64,000 nucleotides of DNA from Arion vulgaris (taxonomy: Eukaryota; Mollusca; Gastropoda; Stylommatophora; Arionidae). Under the pieces are notes generated by a model. It was not told where the DNA came from. It saw only the letters and a list, made by a program, of their open reading frames with translations, and made no database searches. The translations under genes were made by a program, and so were the position numbers. Below, in pieces: positions 43,427 through 57,100 of the stretch. The stretch's first letter is position 1. Every line of letters starts with the position of its first letter. Where the stretch lies: NCBI GenBank assembly GCA_020796225.1, contig CM036753.1, forward strand, positions 5,389,001 to 5,453,000, read 5' to 3'.

Positions 43427-43592
43427 TTCAGCTCCCTCTAGAGCACAGGTCAACAAACAAACACCACTCTTTTCTGTTCTTTGCAATCTTTTCTGTGTTT
43501 TTCAAGTCACTTAACAGTCATTTACCGTGAGCTATTTTATTTCTGTTTTTCTTTCAATATGGAATTCAGAACAAATCTGTACAAATTTGTTC
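43427..43592. repeat. Dispersed repeat J, copy 1
   Basis: TTTCAGCTCCCTCTAGAGCA, GGTCAACAAACAAACACCAC and TTTTTCTTTCAATATGGAAT match, in the same order, 44755-44905. Confidence 0.8.
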
Positions 43593-43694
43593 TCTATTTG
43601 ATGAATTGGAGGTTAATGATATCTGGAAGAGATGGCTAAAGATAGGAAGACTTGGCATTAGTTGGTTGAGGGTCAAGGCCCTAATCTGGGTTCT

Positions 43695-43945
43695 TCTTTG
43701 AACGCTTCATATCAACCACTTGTTAAACCACTCTTTGTGTGTGATCTGTATGTGATCTGAGCTTAAGAGTAATTGTACGTTGTGCCAGTTATGCGCCTAC
43801 AGGTACACCCTCACATCCTATCTACAATGCTTGTTATTCACTAAGGTAGCTTCCCTAGGCCCCTACCTCAGTGGCCTCTTATGACATGCTTTGTAGGTTG
43901 CAGTATTACTATTCTTTGCTCCCCTTGTGAGCCCCACCATCACAA
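43695..43945 (-). repeat. SINE family F
   Basis: The plus strand shows TTCTTTGAACGCTTCATATC, GTACGTTGTGCCAGTTATGC and GGCCTCTTATGACATGC, then GTATTACTATTCTTTGCTCC. Confidence 0.8.
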
Positions 43946-44480
43946 TGGCAAATAATCAGGGGTAAAAGGCACAAAAGAGAGAAAGAGAGAGAATAAGATT
44001 TACATATATAAGTTTGTGAGAAGTTGAAAATGTCCCAGCTGTACAGATGTTAGACTTACTTGTTGAAGAGATTGAAATATGTTATAGAAACATCAAACAT
44101 GTTATTTATGATGAATGATCAAACACTTTGATCTTGTGTATTTGTTGATAATGTTTGACAATGGAAAAGACAATAAGATTATACAACAATGACAACTCCC
44201 ACTGTAGAGTGACCTGATGTTCAATGACCAGGTATTCAATTCCTAGTATTATCCACTTCCTAGTTTAGTTGGCTAAAAAAGTAAACACTGACTTTCTGGG
44301 CTTAGAAGAATCTTGAATCATCATTGCAGCTATTTGTAAGTGCTCTGCCGCTGATACTTTCAATTAGTTAAAAGGGATTCAGTACCAATGGGTGTGCCCT
44401 GGGTACAGAGACATTGACTCTAATCAGTTTTTATGAAAAAGATGCCAAAAGTATTTCTAAACAAAATTCATGAATAGAAT
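43946..44480. other. Unassigned stretch
   Basis: No exon or repeat family recognised. This is 3' of the GALK2 stop and may contain its 3' UTR end. I could not fix a polyadenylation site. Confidence 0.35.
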
Positions 44481-44487
44481 TTGTCTC

Positions 44488-44705
44488 AAGATGAAGGATT
44501 GACTTCAGTGCACCAGGTTTCTCAATATGACTCAGTCACTCTCAGCAGAAATGATAAACAACCTGCTGAGGGTGTTGCATCAATCCATAACTTTGGCAAC
44601 AACACTGGAGGTTTCTGGGAAAATGTTCTTGTGAACAAAAGGTTAGGTTCGAATTCAAACCCCGACCTTCGAAAGCAAAGTAAATGGCTTAACCACAGAA
44701 AACCT
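44488..44705 (-). repeat. SINE family B
   Basis: In reverse: GAAGGATTGACTTCAGTGCA...CCAGGTTTCTCAATATGACT, then a decayed tRNA-like head ending near AAATGGCTTAACCACAG. Confidence 0.7.
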
Positions 44706-44754
44706 TCATTAACTATGAGAGTACAATTTGTGCCAAACGGTTTATATAATAATT

Positions 44755-44905
44755 CCTTCAGCTCCCTCTAGAGCATAGGTCAAGAAACAAACACCATTCT
44801 TTTCTGTCCTGTGCAACATTTTCCATGTTTTTGAAGTCACTTAACATTGACTTTGAGTTCTTCTCTTTGTTTTTCTTTCAATGTCAATTTCAGAACAATA
44901 TCTAA
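44755..44905. repeat. Dispersed repeat J, copy 2
   Basis: Matches 43427-43592. It lies just 3' of the GALK2 stop codon and may be part of the 3' UTR. Confidence 0.75.
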
Positions 44906-44959
44906 AACAGGTTTGCATAACTACAACAACAAAAAAAGAAGAAAAAATACACAAAGAAT

Positions 44960-45167
44960 CTATTCAAATTGATAATATGCAGCACCGCTTCCAGGAATAG
45001 TGGCAAACACCGCTTCCTGAACCTTGGCCTTTTTGGTTGGGTTTGGTGTGTAGTAGTCATCCCTAACACCAGTCAGAAGGGGAAGAATGTATTCAGATTT
45101 GACAATAGAGACAGCACAACCACCCCATCCAGCTCCTGTCATCCTGGAACCAACAGCGCCATTTGTT
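44960..45167 (-). CDS. GALK2: GALK2 coding exon 9 (last)
   Basis: The acceptor is TTCTCCTTAG. It encodes [40 protein letters not shown] and [17 protein letters not shown], then TAG. It carries the third GHMP motif and the C-terminus. Confidence 0.95.
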
Positions 45168-48100
45168 CTAAGGAGAAGAGGAAAACAAACATAAAAATGT
45201 GGTTTTGGTACAGACTGTATATCTTATGTAGAGAAATAATTGAAATGAAAATCATGACATATCTTTTATAGAACTTCGCAATCAACCACAGTTATCTTTA
45301 GAGGCAGAAACAGCATCCAAAACTGGGAACAACAAAACACTCTTTCATATTATGAAACAGCTAACGAATCATCCACCGACAGCAAGCTATCCTGTGAAAG
45401 GGCAAAACAACGAATCCATACCATCACAACAAGCACAATCGAAAAGATGGACTGAACATTTTAAAGAGGTATTAAATAGACCCAACCCAACGATAATACC
45501 AGTTTTTGAAACAGAAATATAAATGTCATCATTAAATGCACCCATTGACGACTTCTCAATGGAAGAAATTAAACAAGCCATCAAGAAACTGAAAAACAAC
45601 AAAGCCAGGGGTAGCGACGATATTTCAGGAGAGATGCTAAAGCAACTGACGAGGAATCAATGGGATTCCTACGTACCTTAATGAACGATGTTTGGCAGAA
45701 TGAGACCCCTCCAAAAGATTGGAAAGACAGAGTGATATTCAAGCTCAAAGAAAAAGGCGATTTGTCAAATTGCAACAAATAACTCTGCTATCAACACCTG
45801 GCAAGCTTTTCTGCAGTATTTTGATGGAGAGGCTGAAAAAAGATGTCGACGCAAGGCTAAGAGAAGAACAAGCTGGCTTTCGTCCACATCGTTCTTGTAC
45901 CGATCATATCTTCACGCTGAGATCCATTATAGAAGAATCAATTGAATTCCAGTCACCACTAGTGATAAATTTTATAGACTTTCAGAAAGCGTTCGATAGT
46001 CTTTATCGTTCTACTCTCTGGGAGATTCTTAAGACCTACGGCTTCCAGGAAAAATACATCAATATTATAAAGCCTTCTATTCTGAAGCATCCTGCTGTGT
46101 AAGAACAGATGCAGGAAACTCAGACTGGTTCACAGTAGGAAACTCAGACTGGTTCACAGTCAATTCGGGTGTGAAGCAGGACTGTGTTATGTCACCTATG
46201 TTTTTGGGATAGCTATAGACTGGATCATGCCCAAATGCACCCAAGATGATCAACTAGGCATCAAATGGCTTAATAACAGCAGACTATTTGATCTTGACTT
46301 TGCCGATGATGTGGCCATATTGAATTCAACCACACAAGCAACCCATAAACTATCGAGAAATCTTTGCACACTTGCAGAACAGGTTGGTCTCCAGATTAAT
46401 TCTGCCAAGACCAAAATTATGGACCTCACAAACTCAACATTGTAATAAATGGCCAAACACTGGAGAAAGTTGAACATTTTACATATTTGGGTAGTAAAGT
46501 GTCAAACAACGGAGACACGATGAAAGAAATAAACTCTCGTATTGCTATATCAGCTAGTGCCTTCGCTAAATTAACGAATATATGGCAATCTCAAGACCTT
46601 AGTATATGCACAAAAGTTAAATTATTTAGGTCATGTGTGATTCCTGTACTGACCTATGGTTCTGAAAGTTGGAAATCAACAAAGAAAATTGATAAGAAAC
46701 TGGACAGCTTTGAGAATAAATGTCTCGAAAATTATTAAAAGTAAAATGGAGTGATTTCGTTTCTAACAACACAGTGAGAGATAGAACACACCAACATCCC
46801 GTATCAAATATTATAAGGAAACGAGGTGGAAATATTTAGGTCATGTTCTTAGATCAGACGAAAAGAGAGTAAATCGACAAGTCCTTATGTGGTCACCAGT
46901 TGGAAAAAGAAAACATGGAAGACCAAAGACCACTCTTCGAAGAACCATCCAACAAGAAAGTAAACTATTGGGATGTAAAACCATACAAGATCTCCAACTG
47001 CTAGCAACGAACCGCATCACATGGAGATCGAAAACCTCTGCTCCTATGTGCCGCCTTTGGCATGAAAGGAACAAACTAACTAATCAACCACAGTAAACGA
47101 GTCGCCGATTTTCTAGACACCAGTTATATGTTCAGTGTTTGCCATTGCGTTCTGAATGGCGAGGTCTCATCAGACATTCACAATTGATTCTTGTCAGTCT
47201 ACTGCTTTTCTTCCCATATTATCCTGCATTAACCCATGAAGGAGTAAATGAACCATTTTTCTTATCTTGGGTAAAATGTTAGGCCCGTATTTTTCATGAA
47301 CTGTTGGCACACGATGGGTGATGTACTCACCATCACGTCGCCGCCTTTACTTCCCAGTTCTTTTCTGGTACTCATTTGAGGCTGGGCCAACCTGAGAGTC
47401 GTTAAATTCTGAAAACTATTGCATGCCAATGTAGAATTGAACATGGATGACTGACCTAAGAAGCAAGTTCATCTATGAAACACCAAGCAAGAAACACCTA
47501 TACTACTGCAGCTCTGCATTAGTCTATACTTCCTTATCCCTTTTTTTTTTTTTACTATTCTCCATGTTTTCTTTGGTCACTCCATCTCCTCTTTCTGTTT
47601 ACTGTCCATCTAAGAAATGTCTTTGTTTCAAGCATCTGATGGCATTCTGCACATACATCGAAGACATCTACCTATTTCTCTCTATATTCTCCCTTACCTC
47701 TTGTTCCGATTAATTTGGCCTGTAAATCCCGTACTTTTCTTATTGCATACTCAACTGAGATGAGTTAATGGTTTCAACATAAAATAGAAACAACATTTGT
47801 TTTTGTGGAAATTAAGAGCAACAGATGTTTCATCTGCTACTGTATGACAGTAGACCTGTATGACAGTAGACAGTACCATCTGCAATTGTTAAACCCACTG
47901 GTCAGCACGATTGTATGCAGAAGGCTAGAGGAGTAAACCTTCACCCCAAATCTGGAGGCAGGTACCCTAAGGCAATTGACGGTTATGTGTGTATTCCTTT
48001 TCATCTTCTGGCATCATCTGCTTGGTTCCAAACATATGGACTTTGTCTTTTCTTTGGATGAAACAGTATGGTAGAGAGGGAGTTTGTACAAAATGGGCAA

Positions 48101-51100
48101 GGCACATTCCCCACATCAGCTGCCCAGGCTAGGTATAAATGAAGAGGACACTTCATTCTTGCTTTCGGCTCAGACACAACACAGAAAGCAAGTCATGAGA
48201 GACTTGAGCTAAAAGACAAGAGAGACAAGCGATAACTCAGAAGTTGTTCCAGTAAAACACTTGCCAATTAACAGCCTGTAAAGGATGAAAAAAGCTATAT
48301 ATAAAGGGAAACAGATAATACCTTCACAGACACATGTATAGTTGACAGTTCAGTGCTATTTAAAATTGACATTTTTATCATAGTCTCTGGGAGTCTCCGT
48401 GGTGTGGAGGTAAGAGGCTCATCATCAGCTTCGACGTTACTTGGCTCGTACCGTGCGAAGTGACTGGGATATTTTTTCAATAGAACCCTGATCTTAAAGT
48501 AATGGATGATTGAGTTTCTAGTTTTTATAAGAGAGACGTACAGCAACTGTAATAGCAGAAAGATGCACATCAATTGTAATAGTATTTACACAAATTATAT
48601 TACTAAAACTGAACTGTTTTCAAAAATGAAGATTAGTATAAAGGCAGATCTTGAGATCTTGGATATAAAGGCAAAGGAATGACTTCAATGTAATAGCTTC
48701 TCCATAAGACTTGGCCACTTTCCACAGAAATAGCACATCACATGCTAAGAGTATTGCCCAAAGCATGAACTCTGTAGCTTCAGCAAAAATCCTAAGGAAA
48801 CGAAAAATAATGCACTTGTAATCCAAACGATGCATTCCGAATTCAAACTCATAACCATCAGAATACAAGACAAATCGCTTAACCAGTTCACCAAAGAGAC
48901 ATCACTAGATCATGATTAGTTAATCTATCAAACTTACTTGCAAGCTTCAACTAGAATATCTAGTTCAGGATGACTACATTCATACAAATCTCTGCAACTA
49001 GCATGACTGGCATTCATCAATTCTCCAAGCTTAGTTAGAGCATCTGATGGTTGATCATCACAAATTGTTTTAAAATGTAGCACACGTTTTGCTTCCCCAT
49101 AAACATGACTTGAACGCTGGTGGAGATAGAAGCTCTCAACTGGAAACGATAAAATCTTGAGTAAACAGTAATTCCAGAAGGTAGAACAATTTGATAAATA
49201 TTGGCAATATCTTGAGAAACCCACATCATAAGCATATATTACAATAAATCATTCAGTTTCAGTTTGGAATATCTTCATTGCACTTCGGACATGTTCATAG
49301 GTGCTCCGATCTCCTTCGCAATATCTCCAACAGCGTCCAGCGACTGACCGTACCAGTTCTATTTTGATTGATGAGCCTACTTGTATACCTGTTGTACCGT
49401 TCTTTTCTTGCCACACCAATCTTCAAACCCAGTTCTCGCAATCTAGTAGTTGACGTGGATTGGTTTAGATGAAGGTCTTCTCTGAGGCCACGCTCTATGA
49501 GGCATTCACGATGTCAGCTCTGTCCATTGGCTTGCCCTCTGATATAGTGGCAGAGCCAGCCAAGCTGTCTGCTCTCTCATTGCCAACGACGCCCATGTGC
49601 CCCAGAACAAAGACAAATGTAATTCTGCAAATTGTTGACGCCTGCAGTGATTCAGTCCATTGCCTGAGCACCGAACCGGACTCTACCTTTCGGATCATAC
49701 TCAATGAGTCACTCAGAATGCACGCATGAGTGTAGTTTTGTGACTCTAGCCAGAGAAGTGCATTGGTCACCACCAGTACCTCCATTGTCATGCTGCTTGT
49801 TGTCATACTGAATGCACTACTGGCTTCCTTGACCATTCTGTCACATGAGATTGCAGAGAAGGCCCATGCAGACTTTTCGTGACGAACTACCGATCCATCC
49901 GTGTAAATCACGTCGTCTGCATTGCAGTTTTCATCAATGATGGCTTTGACGTCTGCATTAAACGCCGCAGGATTTCCCTCTCTGCAACTTTTGTCAAATT
50001 TAATGATGGTTGAAAAAGTGTTCCAGTATATTGGAGGCATCGGTATCCATTCTTCTCCATAGTCAATATTATTGAGCCCGCATACCAGCTGAACAGTATC
50101 TGCGGCACGGGCCCAAACCCATGACTTGCCCGCTTTAGCCGATTTCCACCACTGGTGCTGAGCTGTTCATGCAATGGGTGATCCTTTTTGGCCCTTATTT
50201 TGAGATAGGCACATACTCTAGCTATCTTGACTCTATACTCCATGGTCGGAAAATCCAGGAGAAACCTCATCGCCACACAGGGTGTATCCCTTGTGCAACG
50301 AGGATGATGCGCATAGCTTCGTTCTGTATTCTTTCAAGTCTTTCAATTTGCGTTTTGCTGACAGTGAGGATGGCCATTGCCATTGCATATTCAATGGTGG
50401 AGAGGACCAGTGTCTGATACAGGATGACAAGCAGTCGTTGTTTGATGTTAACAGCCGCCATGACTCTCATTGCCGCCAAACCTTTGTGTGCCTTGACAAT
50501 GACATACTGAACATGTTCCCTGAAACACAGACTGCGGTCAAATGTCACACCCAAAAATTTCATCGATTTATCTACGGGCAAAACAATACTGCGAAGTTTC
50601 ACACTAGGCGTACATGCGTTAACAGTGTGATTATTGAGTGAGAACCATGTCACTGCTGCTTTGGTAGGGTTAACTAGTGCACCAGAGACATCACACCAGT
50701 CTGTGATGCGGTCAGTTTCCTCTGTATCTCACCGGCAATTGCATCCCTGTCTTTCCCTTGTCTATACACTAGGAGGATGTCATCAGCAAATGACAGAGTT
50801 CTACCTCTGCCATCTAGTTGTTGCTCTGTGATTGACACCGTGTATATATTGAATAAGACAGGGGAAATAGGAGATTCCTGTGGCAATCCGGAATGTACAG
50901 TCACCGGTTCAGAAAACCAACCACCACATCGCAGTACAACCTCTTTTTTGAATAGCACAGCAGCTATCCATCGGATGTATAGAAGGTGCACCTGGTTTAT
51001 TAATAAATCATTGCCCAGGTGTAGGCCTGCTTTAGTCAACCTGGTTTATGTAGATCTTGTTTTCTCTCTTTTTCCTTGCAGTCTCCAATGGAACATAGGA

Positions 51101-54100
51101 CTGCAACTACTCACTAACATTTAAATTCGTTTTTCAATCCAGTGTTCTTAGGAGTATAGATAGAGAAGTGTATTTAACCAGCGAGCCACAGGAACCATCA
51201 GTATGCATACACTTCAACATCTGTTGAGGGAGACTGAATACCTATGGGTCTGACCGTAGCACAGAAAAAAATTGGATCATCATAGTAACTATATTTGTGC
51301 TGTGACACTCACATTTTCGACATGTCAAGTGGGTTGCGCACCTATAGGAGGAGTGTCTTGAGCGATCCTGATTCTAGTCAGTATCAAGATAGAACAAACA
51401 TGACTTACCATTCTGAGTATTAGCACTGAGGCTAGTTTCCGCCAGCTCCTCTGGAGTGACCTCAAGTATACCGCACACTTCTTCCTTGCTGTAAGGTTCA
51501 ACATGCAAGTTTGAGTTGACCAGATCCAGCATGTCATCCAGACTAAAGTCTAACTTGGTCTGGAGCTCACCAAGTCTCTTAATCTCTCTCCATTTAATTC
51601 CTGGCTGTGACTGAGCTAAAATCTGGCAAACAAAATATCTGCCGTTACTTTTTAATAATAACAAAGAGTGATTATGCAAGACTAATAAATAACAAATACA
51701 ATACTAGAGATGTTATTCAATTGATGTCATGGCACATTGGGCATTCCCATGCATGGCTCATCCTCCGCTGTAGCAGCCATCTCAAAGTCCACTTGCTCAC
51801 CATACCTAAGATAAGTTGATTAGTATATTTTCTCGATCATGATGACGACACTGTCTGGTAGGTCCACACTTGACTCCTTAATTCTCACAATCTGTCCAGT
51901 GTCTGAGACTCGCCCATATCACAAAAATACTAGAGATGATTGGTCAATTGACACAAAATGAGATATTGTGAAACAGGTGCTACCATGATGGATGTGACTT
52001 TTTTTGGAAGTACAAGAAGAGTTTCTGGCTGAGATACAGGAAAATTGCATACAAACTTGGTTATTGGTTTCTGAACTGACATCACTCCAGGCAGACCCAT
52101 AGGTGCTCAGTCTCCCCAAACAGATGTTGAAGGGTATGCATACAGATGGTTCCTGTCGCCCGAGTGGTTACCAGGGCCAAATTTGGGGTGTAAAGAATAG
52201 AACCACTGTTACCTGTCACGCATGTCGTAAGGGGCGACTAAGGAGGTTTGGCTGAAATAGGATGCACATGTCCTAACCGTATAGAAGTCTATATGTTTAG
52301 GGGCCTACCAAACCAATGTGCAACGTATACACGTTCTTGGCAAAGATCAAACATATCACAAGGAGTGATTAAAATTAGTCGTAAAGAATGAACGCAAAGA
52401 AGATGGTTCCTGTGGCTTGCTGATTAAACACACACCTATATCTGCTCCTTAGGCATCCAGTTCTACTTGTACAATGTGTAATTTCAAACTCCTTAAATCA
52501 CTGGATTAATTCATTATCAATTTTAGTGTCCTCAACAGTAGGTCACCAAGTGACCAAAGAACATCCCCCTTATCCATCTTCAACCCCCCAACAATCAAGC
52601 AAGCCTGTCTGCTTTCTCATTGCTACGAACACCAACATACCCAGGACAGTGGATCTCTGTGAGTCTCTGGAGGATGGAAACCTCTATAGACAACATCCAC
52701 TCATACCGTAACCTACCATTCTGGAACTACTGAAGTATGGACTGAGAGCCAGAAACAATAACTGCCCCAGTAAACAGAGTCTGAGAGATCCAATGGAGGG
52801 CAGCTGATGGTTTCAAATTCCATCCTCATAGTGGAAGCAGCTATCTTGCATGCTACACTTTTCTCTGCAACAACCCTACCATGCGCATTAGCCAAGAAAC
52901 ATCAGCCTGACTTCTCACCTGCACAGACCCATCAGTATAGACATCATCATCGCTTGCATTATCTTCTATCAGCTAATAAATTGAGTTCAGTCTTCATCTT
53001 CTCCAATCTCTACAATCTTCCAAAGAGTAATGATAATATTGCAGTAGTTATAATTCTCTTCCAAGAGTAATGATAATATTGCGGTAGTTATAATTCTCTT
53101 CCAAGAGTAATGATAATGTTGCAGTAGTTATAATTCTCTTCCAAGAGTGATATGATAATGATTGCGTAGAAAAGTTATAATTCTCTTCCAAGAGTAATGA
53201 TAATATTGTGGTAGTTATAATTCTCTTCCAAGAGTAATGATAATATTGCGGTAGTTATAATTCTCTTCCAAGAGTAATGATAATGTTGCGGTAGTTGACC
53301 ATGCTAACATCTATTGGGATCTATTCTTCCCCTTTTGATAGGTTCACAACTGTGGTCACCTGGCCAATTGTTCTCTCAGTTTGGGCCATCCACGACATGC
53401 AATTCCCGTGTACTTAACATCATTAGTATTCTTATGCAGTGGATGTCTCTTATCCACAGTAAACCACATACATGCTTTACAGAAGGACAGCAAATTCACA
53501 TAAGTCTTAGGAGGTTGGAAACCTCTATAGACAACATCAACGCATAGTGTAATCCGCCCTTCTGAAGCATTTTCTGAAAGTCTGATACTACAACTGCCTA
53601 GTAAATGAAATCCCAGAGAGCTACTGGAGAGCAGCAGTAATGTCCTCAACCTCTATCCTCACTGATAAATATATTACATTTCTCTAATGATAACTGACAA
53701 AAAACTTCCATATGTCAGTACTGGATATATGCTAACAGTGAAAAAGTCTTTTACTCATCTAACACACACACACATTTTCTGCATAGTCCTTCACCTTCTG
53801 GAATTCTGCCTTTTCCTGTCCTACTTTATTCCATGCCTCTTTGTTACATCGGTTATATGAGAACTATCGTCATAGCACTGCAGACATGTCCATAGGTGCT
53901 CTGATCTCCACCTCAACAAATCCAACAATGTCCAGCGGTCCAACGCGACAGTTTGATATTGATTTAATATTTTTCCATATTTGGTATGCCGTTCTTTTTT
54001 TGGGCTGTACCAACACCGACACAAATCTTTCTCAATCTGGTCATTGACTGGGATTTACAACCTTGAAACTCCTCTGTTCGGAAAGACTCTCTCAATGCGC

Positions 54101-57100
54101 TAAGAATGTCATTTCAGTCCATTACAGCTCACTCTGATATCTATCACAGCCATGCCAGCCAATCCGTCATCTCGCTCATTACTCTTTACCCCTGCATGCC
54201 CAGGGACAAAAATTATGGTGATTAATCTGATCTCTATCTATACCAATATCTCCACCCAGTTCCATGTCAAAATTATTTCAGTTTCAACTTTACGAATCAT
54301 ACTCATGGAGTCACTATGAAAACTCGAGAGTAGTTATTAGATGCCAATTTGATGTTATCAATGCATCTAGATATATAAATCCCTTTACTCGTTTAGTAAC
54401 TGGCTAAATTAATATAACCAAGAGAATGACAAAACAAACTTCTTATATTATTTGATTTTATACTGCTGGAACTGATCATACCTGTGCTGCTATTCGACAT
54501 TCTACAACTCTAATGTTAAAGTTGGGTGTGGCAGCCTTGTTCATTTCTGCTAAACTGTTACATACTATAAATGCTGAATCTACCGGTAGCTGGACATCTG
54601 TGGTTCGGAGAGGGTTAAATTCTATCAGTTTAGCCTGGAAGAAAACAAACAATGTTCACAATAAAAATGTTATAAACAAGAAATGGTTCACTTATAAAAG
54701 TTATTGGAAAAATGGGTTGTTTTATCAAAGACTACATTTTTAACAAATTATAAAAGCTTTTGTTGAGATATGAAACTTGATGACATGTAATTTTGAGATG
54801 GAAATGAAAAACTGGGAGTCTGTACATTACTGTGGTTAGGGATTGATAAGACTATCATCATTGCACTTCAGTGAATAGCCATGTGTGCTCCATAGGAAGA
54901 CCTCAACATTAGTGCACAAACTCCATAGCACCTGCAAGTGCCCTGAAGTAATTTGGAAGATGGTAAAAATTTTGTAGGAATTATAATTAATGTTTTTAAA
55001 ATGACAATTTACAGAGGCAGCGACTTTGCAGCATACTCATATTAATTTTCTAATGGTAATGGTTATTTTACATGCTCAATTTGAACATGGGACTTACATT
55101 TTGTTGTGTGCTTTCAATAGGAATAGGAACTTGATCTCACCTACATGGATCTCTGGACAAATATCCTACCTGTGGCTAGTATTCAATTCAAACACAGAAT
55201 GTACACGAATCAAATTTCATTACAGTTGATTACTTGACCCATCCAGTTAAAAATAAGCACCTTACCTTCTCAGTTTGGAGAAAATTTGATATTGTCACTG
55301 AGGTATTGTGTATATTCAGTCTTTCTATATTTCCACAGAAAGTGGGCAGCTGAATGGTTAAACATAGTAGTGTTTCCAGACATACATTTTCTGTGTCCGG
55401 TCCCATGGTATGGTCAGAAGTATTTACTTGTGGGGAGAAAATAAAAATCAATGACCTGCACATGAGTGGTGACAGTTCTGAGTGAGAGACCCTAATTTAC
55501 AGCCCTATACATTCCACCAATATTTTCTCAGAAATGGGAACGAAGGTGTTGTAATGAAAGTTATTTTTACAGACATCTCTATTTGATCAGCTTCTTATTC
55601 TCATTAAACATTTAAGCCATAGTATGGCCGAAAACAGTCGCTACCGATTCAATCCCATAACGGCCATTGATGGTCTGTGCGCCACACTTTTTAAAAGAAT
55701 TTTTCTGTATCTTTCCTTGTGAATAGACAAATTAAATTTAGTCCACATGTCACTATCAGTAATGGCTGCACCTTGTGATTTTTACTAGAAGATTCTACCT
55801 GTTTGGTTCAGTTGTAAATATTTCTAGCACTGCCTTCAGTTTTCTGCTAAACTTGTTGCGGGGTGGAGCTAATTATGATTCAGATGATGGAGAGTTGTTT
55901 GTTGATGAGACCTAGGATAAATCAGATATCTATGATCAATTAATTCAAGAATAGCATGAGGAAATATGCGACACAAGTTCTAGTACTTATGTAACTAGTT
56001 ACAACGAATTATTATTTCCCTTGCCCTGGTGGGAATTCAGTAGGAGCTTTTTCTGAAGTGTTGGGACTTAAAGGGTTAATTACCTAAAACAGTTTTTAAA
56101 CTTGGTTTATAGTTACAATTGATAAAACTACGACAAACCAAACTTACTTTCCCTGCTTTTGCTGTGAAACTGATAGCTTGATCCATACCTCCACCTTCTG
56201 TTCCAATATACCTTTCACATTTTGCACAGACTTCTGAAAGTTGTTCCTGTATTAGAAATAGACATCTCTTAAAATATAAACAGACTACAACACTACAAAG
56301 AGTCTATGAAACAAGTATCCACTTTCATTGAATATCTATAATGATAGTCATAAGCAATATGCAAATCTTGACGATCAAAATCAAATCAGAAATGAGTACC
56401 ACAATGTCAAAGGTGAGACATAAACAATGAAACATGTTTGAATGAGTGTCAAAAAGTAACCTTAATATCACTTTTTTTAAAAGAATATCCACAAATGGTA
56501 ATGAAAGTATTGAATCACTTTTTGAACATAGTCTCCATATTGTTCAATGAAGGTGTGTCAGAGCTTCACTAACATTTGGATTAGGAGAGAAAAATAACCC
56601 TTCTGATCAACTGTTTAATCATGTATTAATTCATTTTCCAAAATGAACTTCTTGTCACTGAGTGCCTCCTTGAGGAGTTCAAACACATGATAATCACTTC
56701 AAGTTTGATGCAAAGTTAGGTCAATATGCAGGATATGGAAGACAATTCAAATAAAAATTCTTGATACTGTGATACACCAAAAAAAGACAGTTAAAAACAA
56801 CATTAGAGAAAAAGTTGGGACAGAACCATGCTTGAATTACATTGAGAAACTATGAATGAAGTGGTTCAGCCACTTAATAATAATGCAACCAAACCCCACT
56901 GTATACAGAGTCTTCTATAACAGATCATAAGAAAAGAAGATGACAGGAAGACCATGAAAAAACGTAAATAGATGACAGCAGAATCCAGTCAAAAAACACA
57001 GATAACTATCAACCTAGCCACCAGAACAGCACAAGACAAAAAAACAGAAAACTATGACACTGAGCTTCAAATCAGTAACAGTGTAGCAACAAAAGAAGAC

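Larger units (their letters stand above)
45168..48937 (-). other. GALK2 intron 8
   Basis: Holds a 1.8-kb antisense LINE (45270-47100), SINE fragments (47100-47470, 48385-48540, 48655-48905) and about 0.9 kb of unassigned sequence (47471-48384). Confidence 0.8.

Noticed and set aside
44960..45142. Short minus-strand protein [14 protein letters not shown]... as a separate gene
   Set aside because: It is the end of GALK2 exon 9. The Met is internal (residue 400) and the exon extends upstream to 45167.
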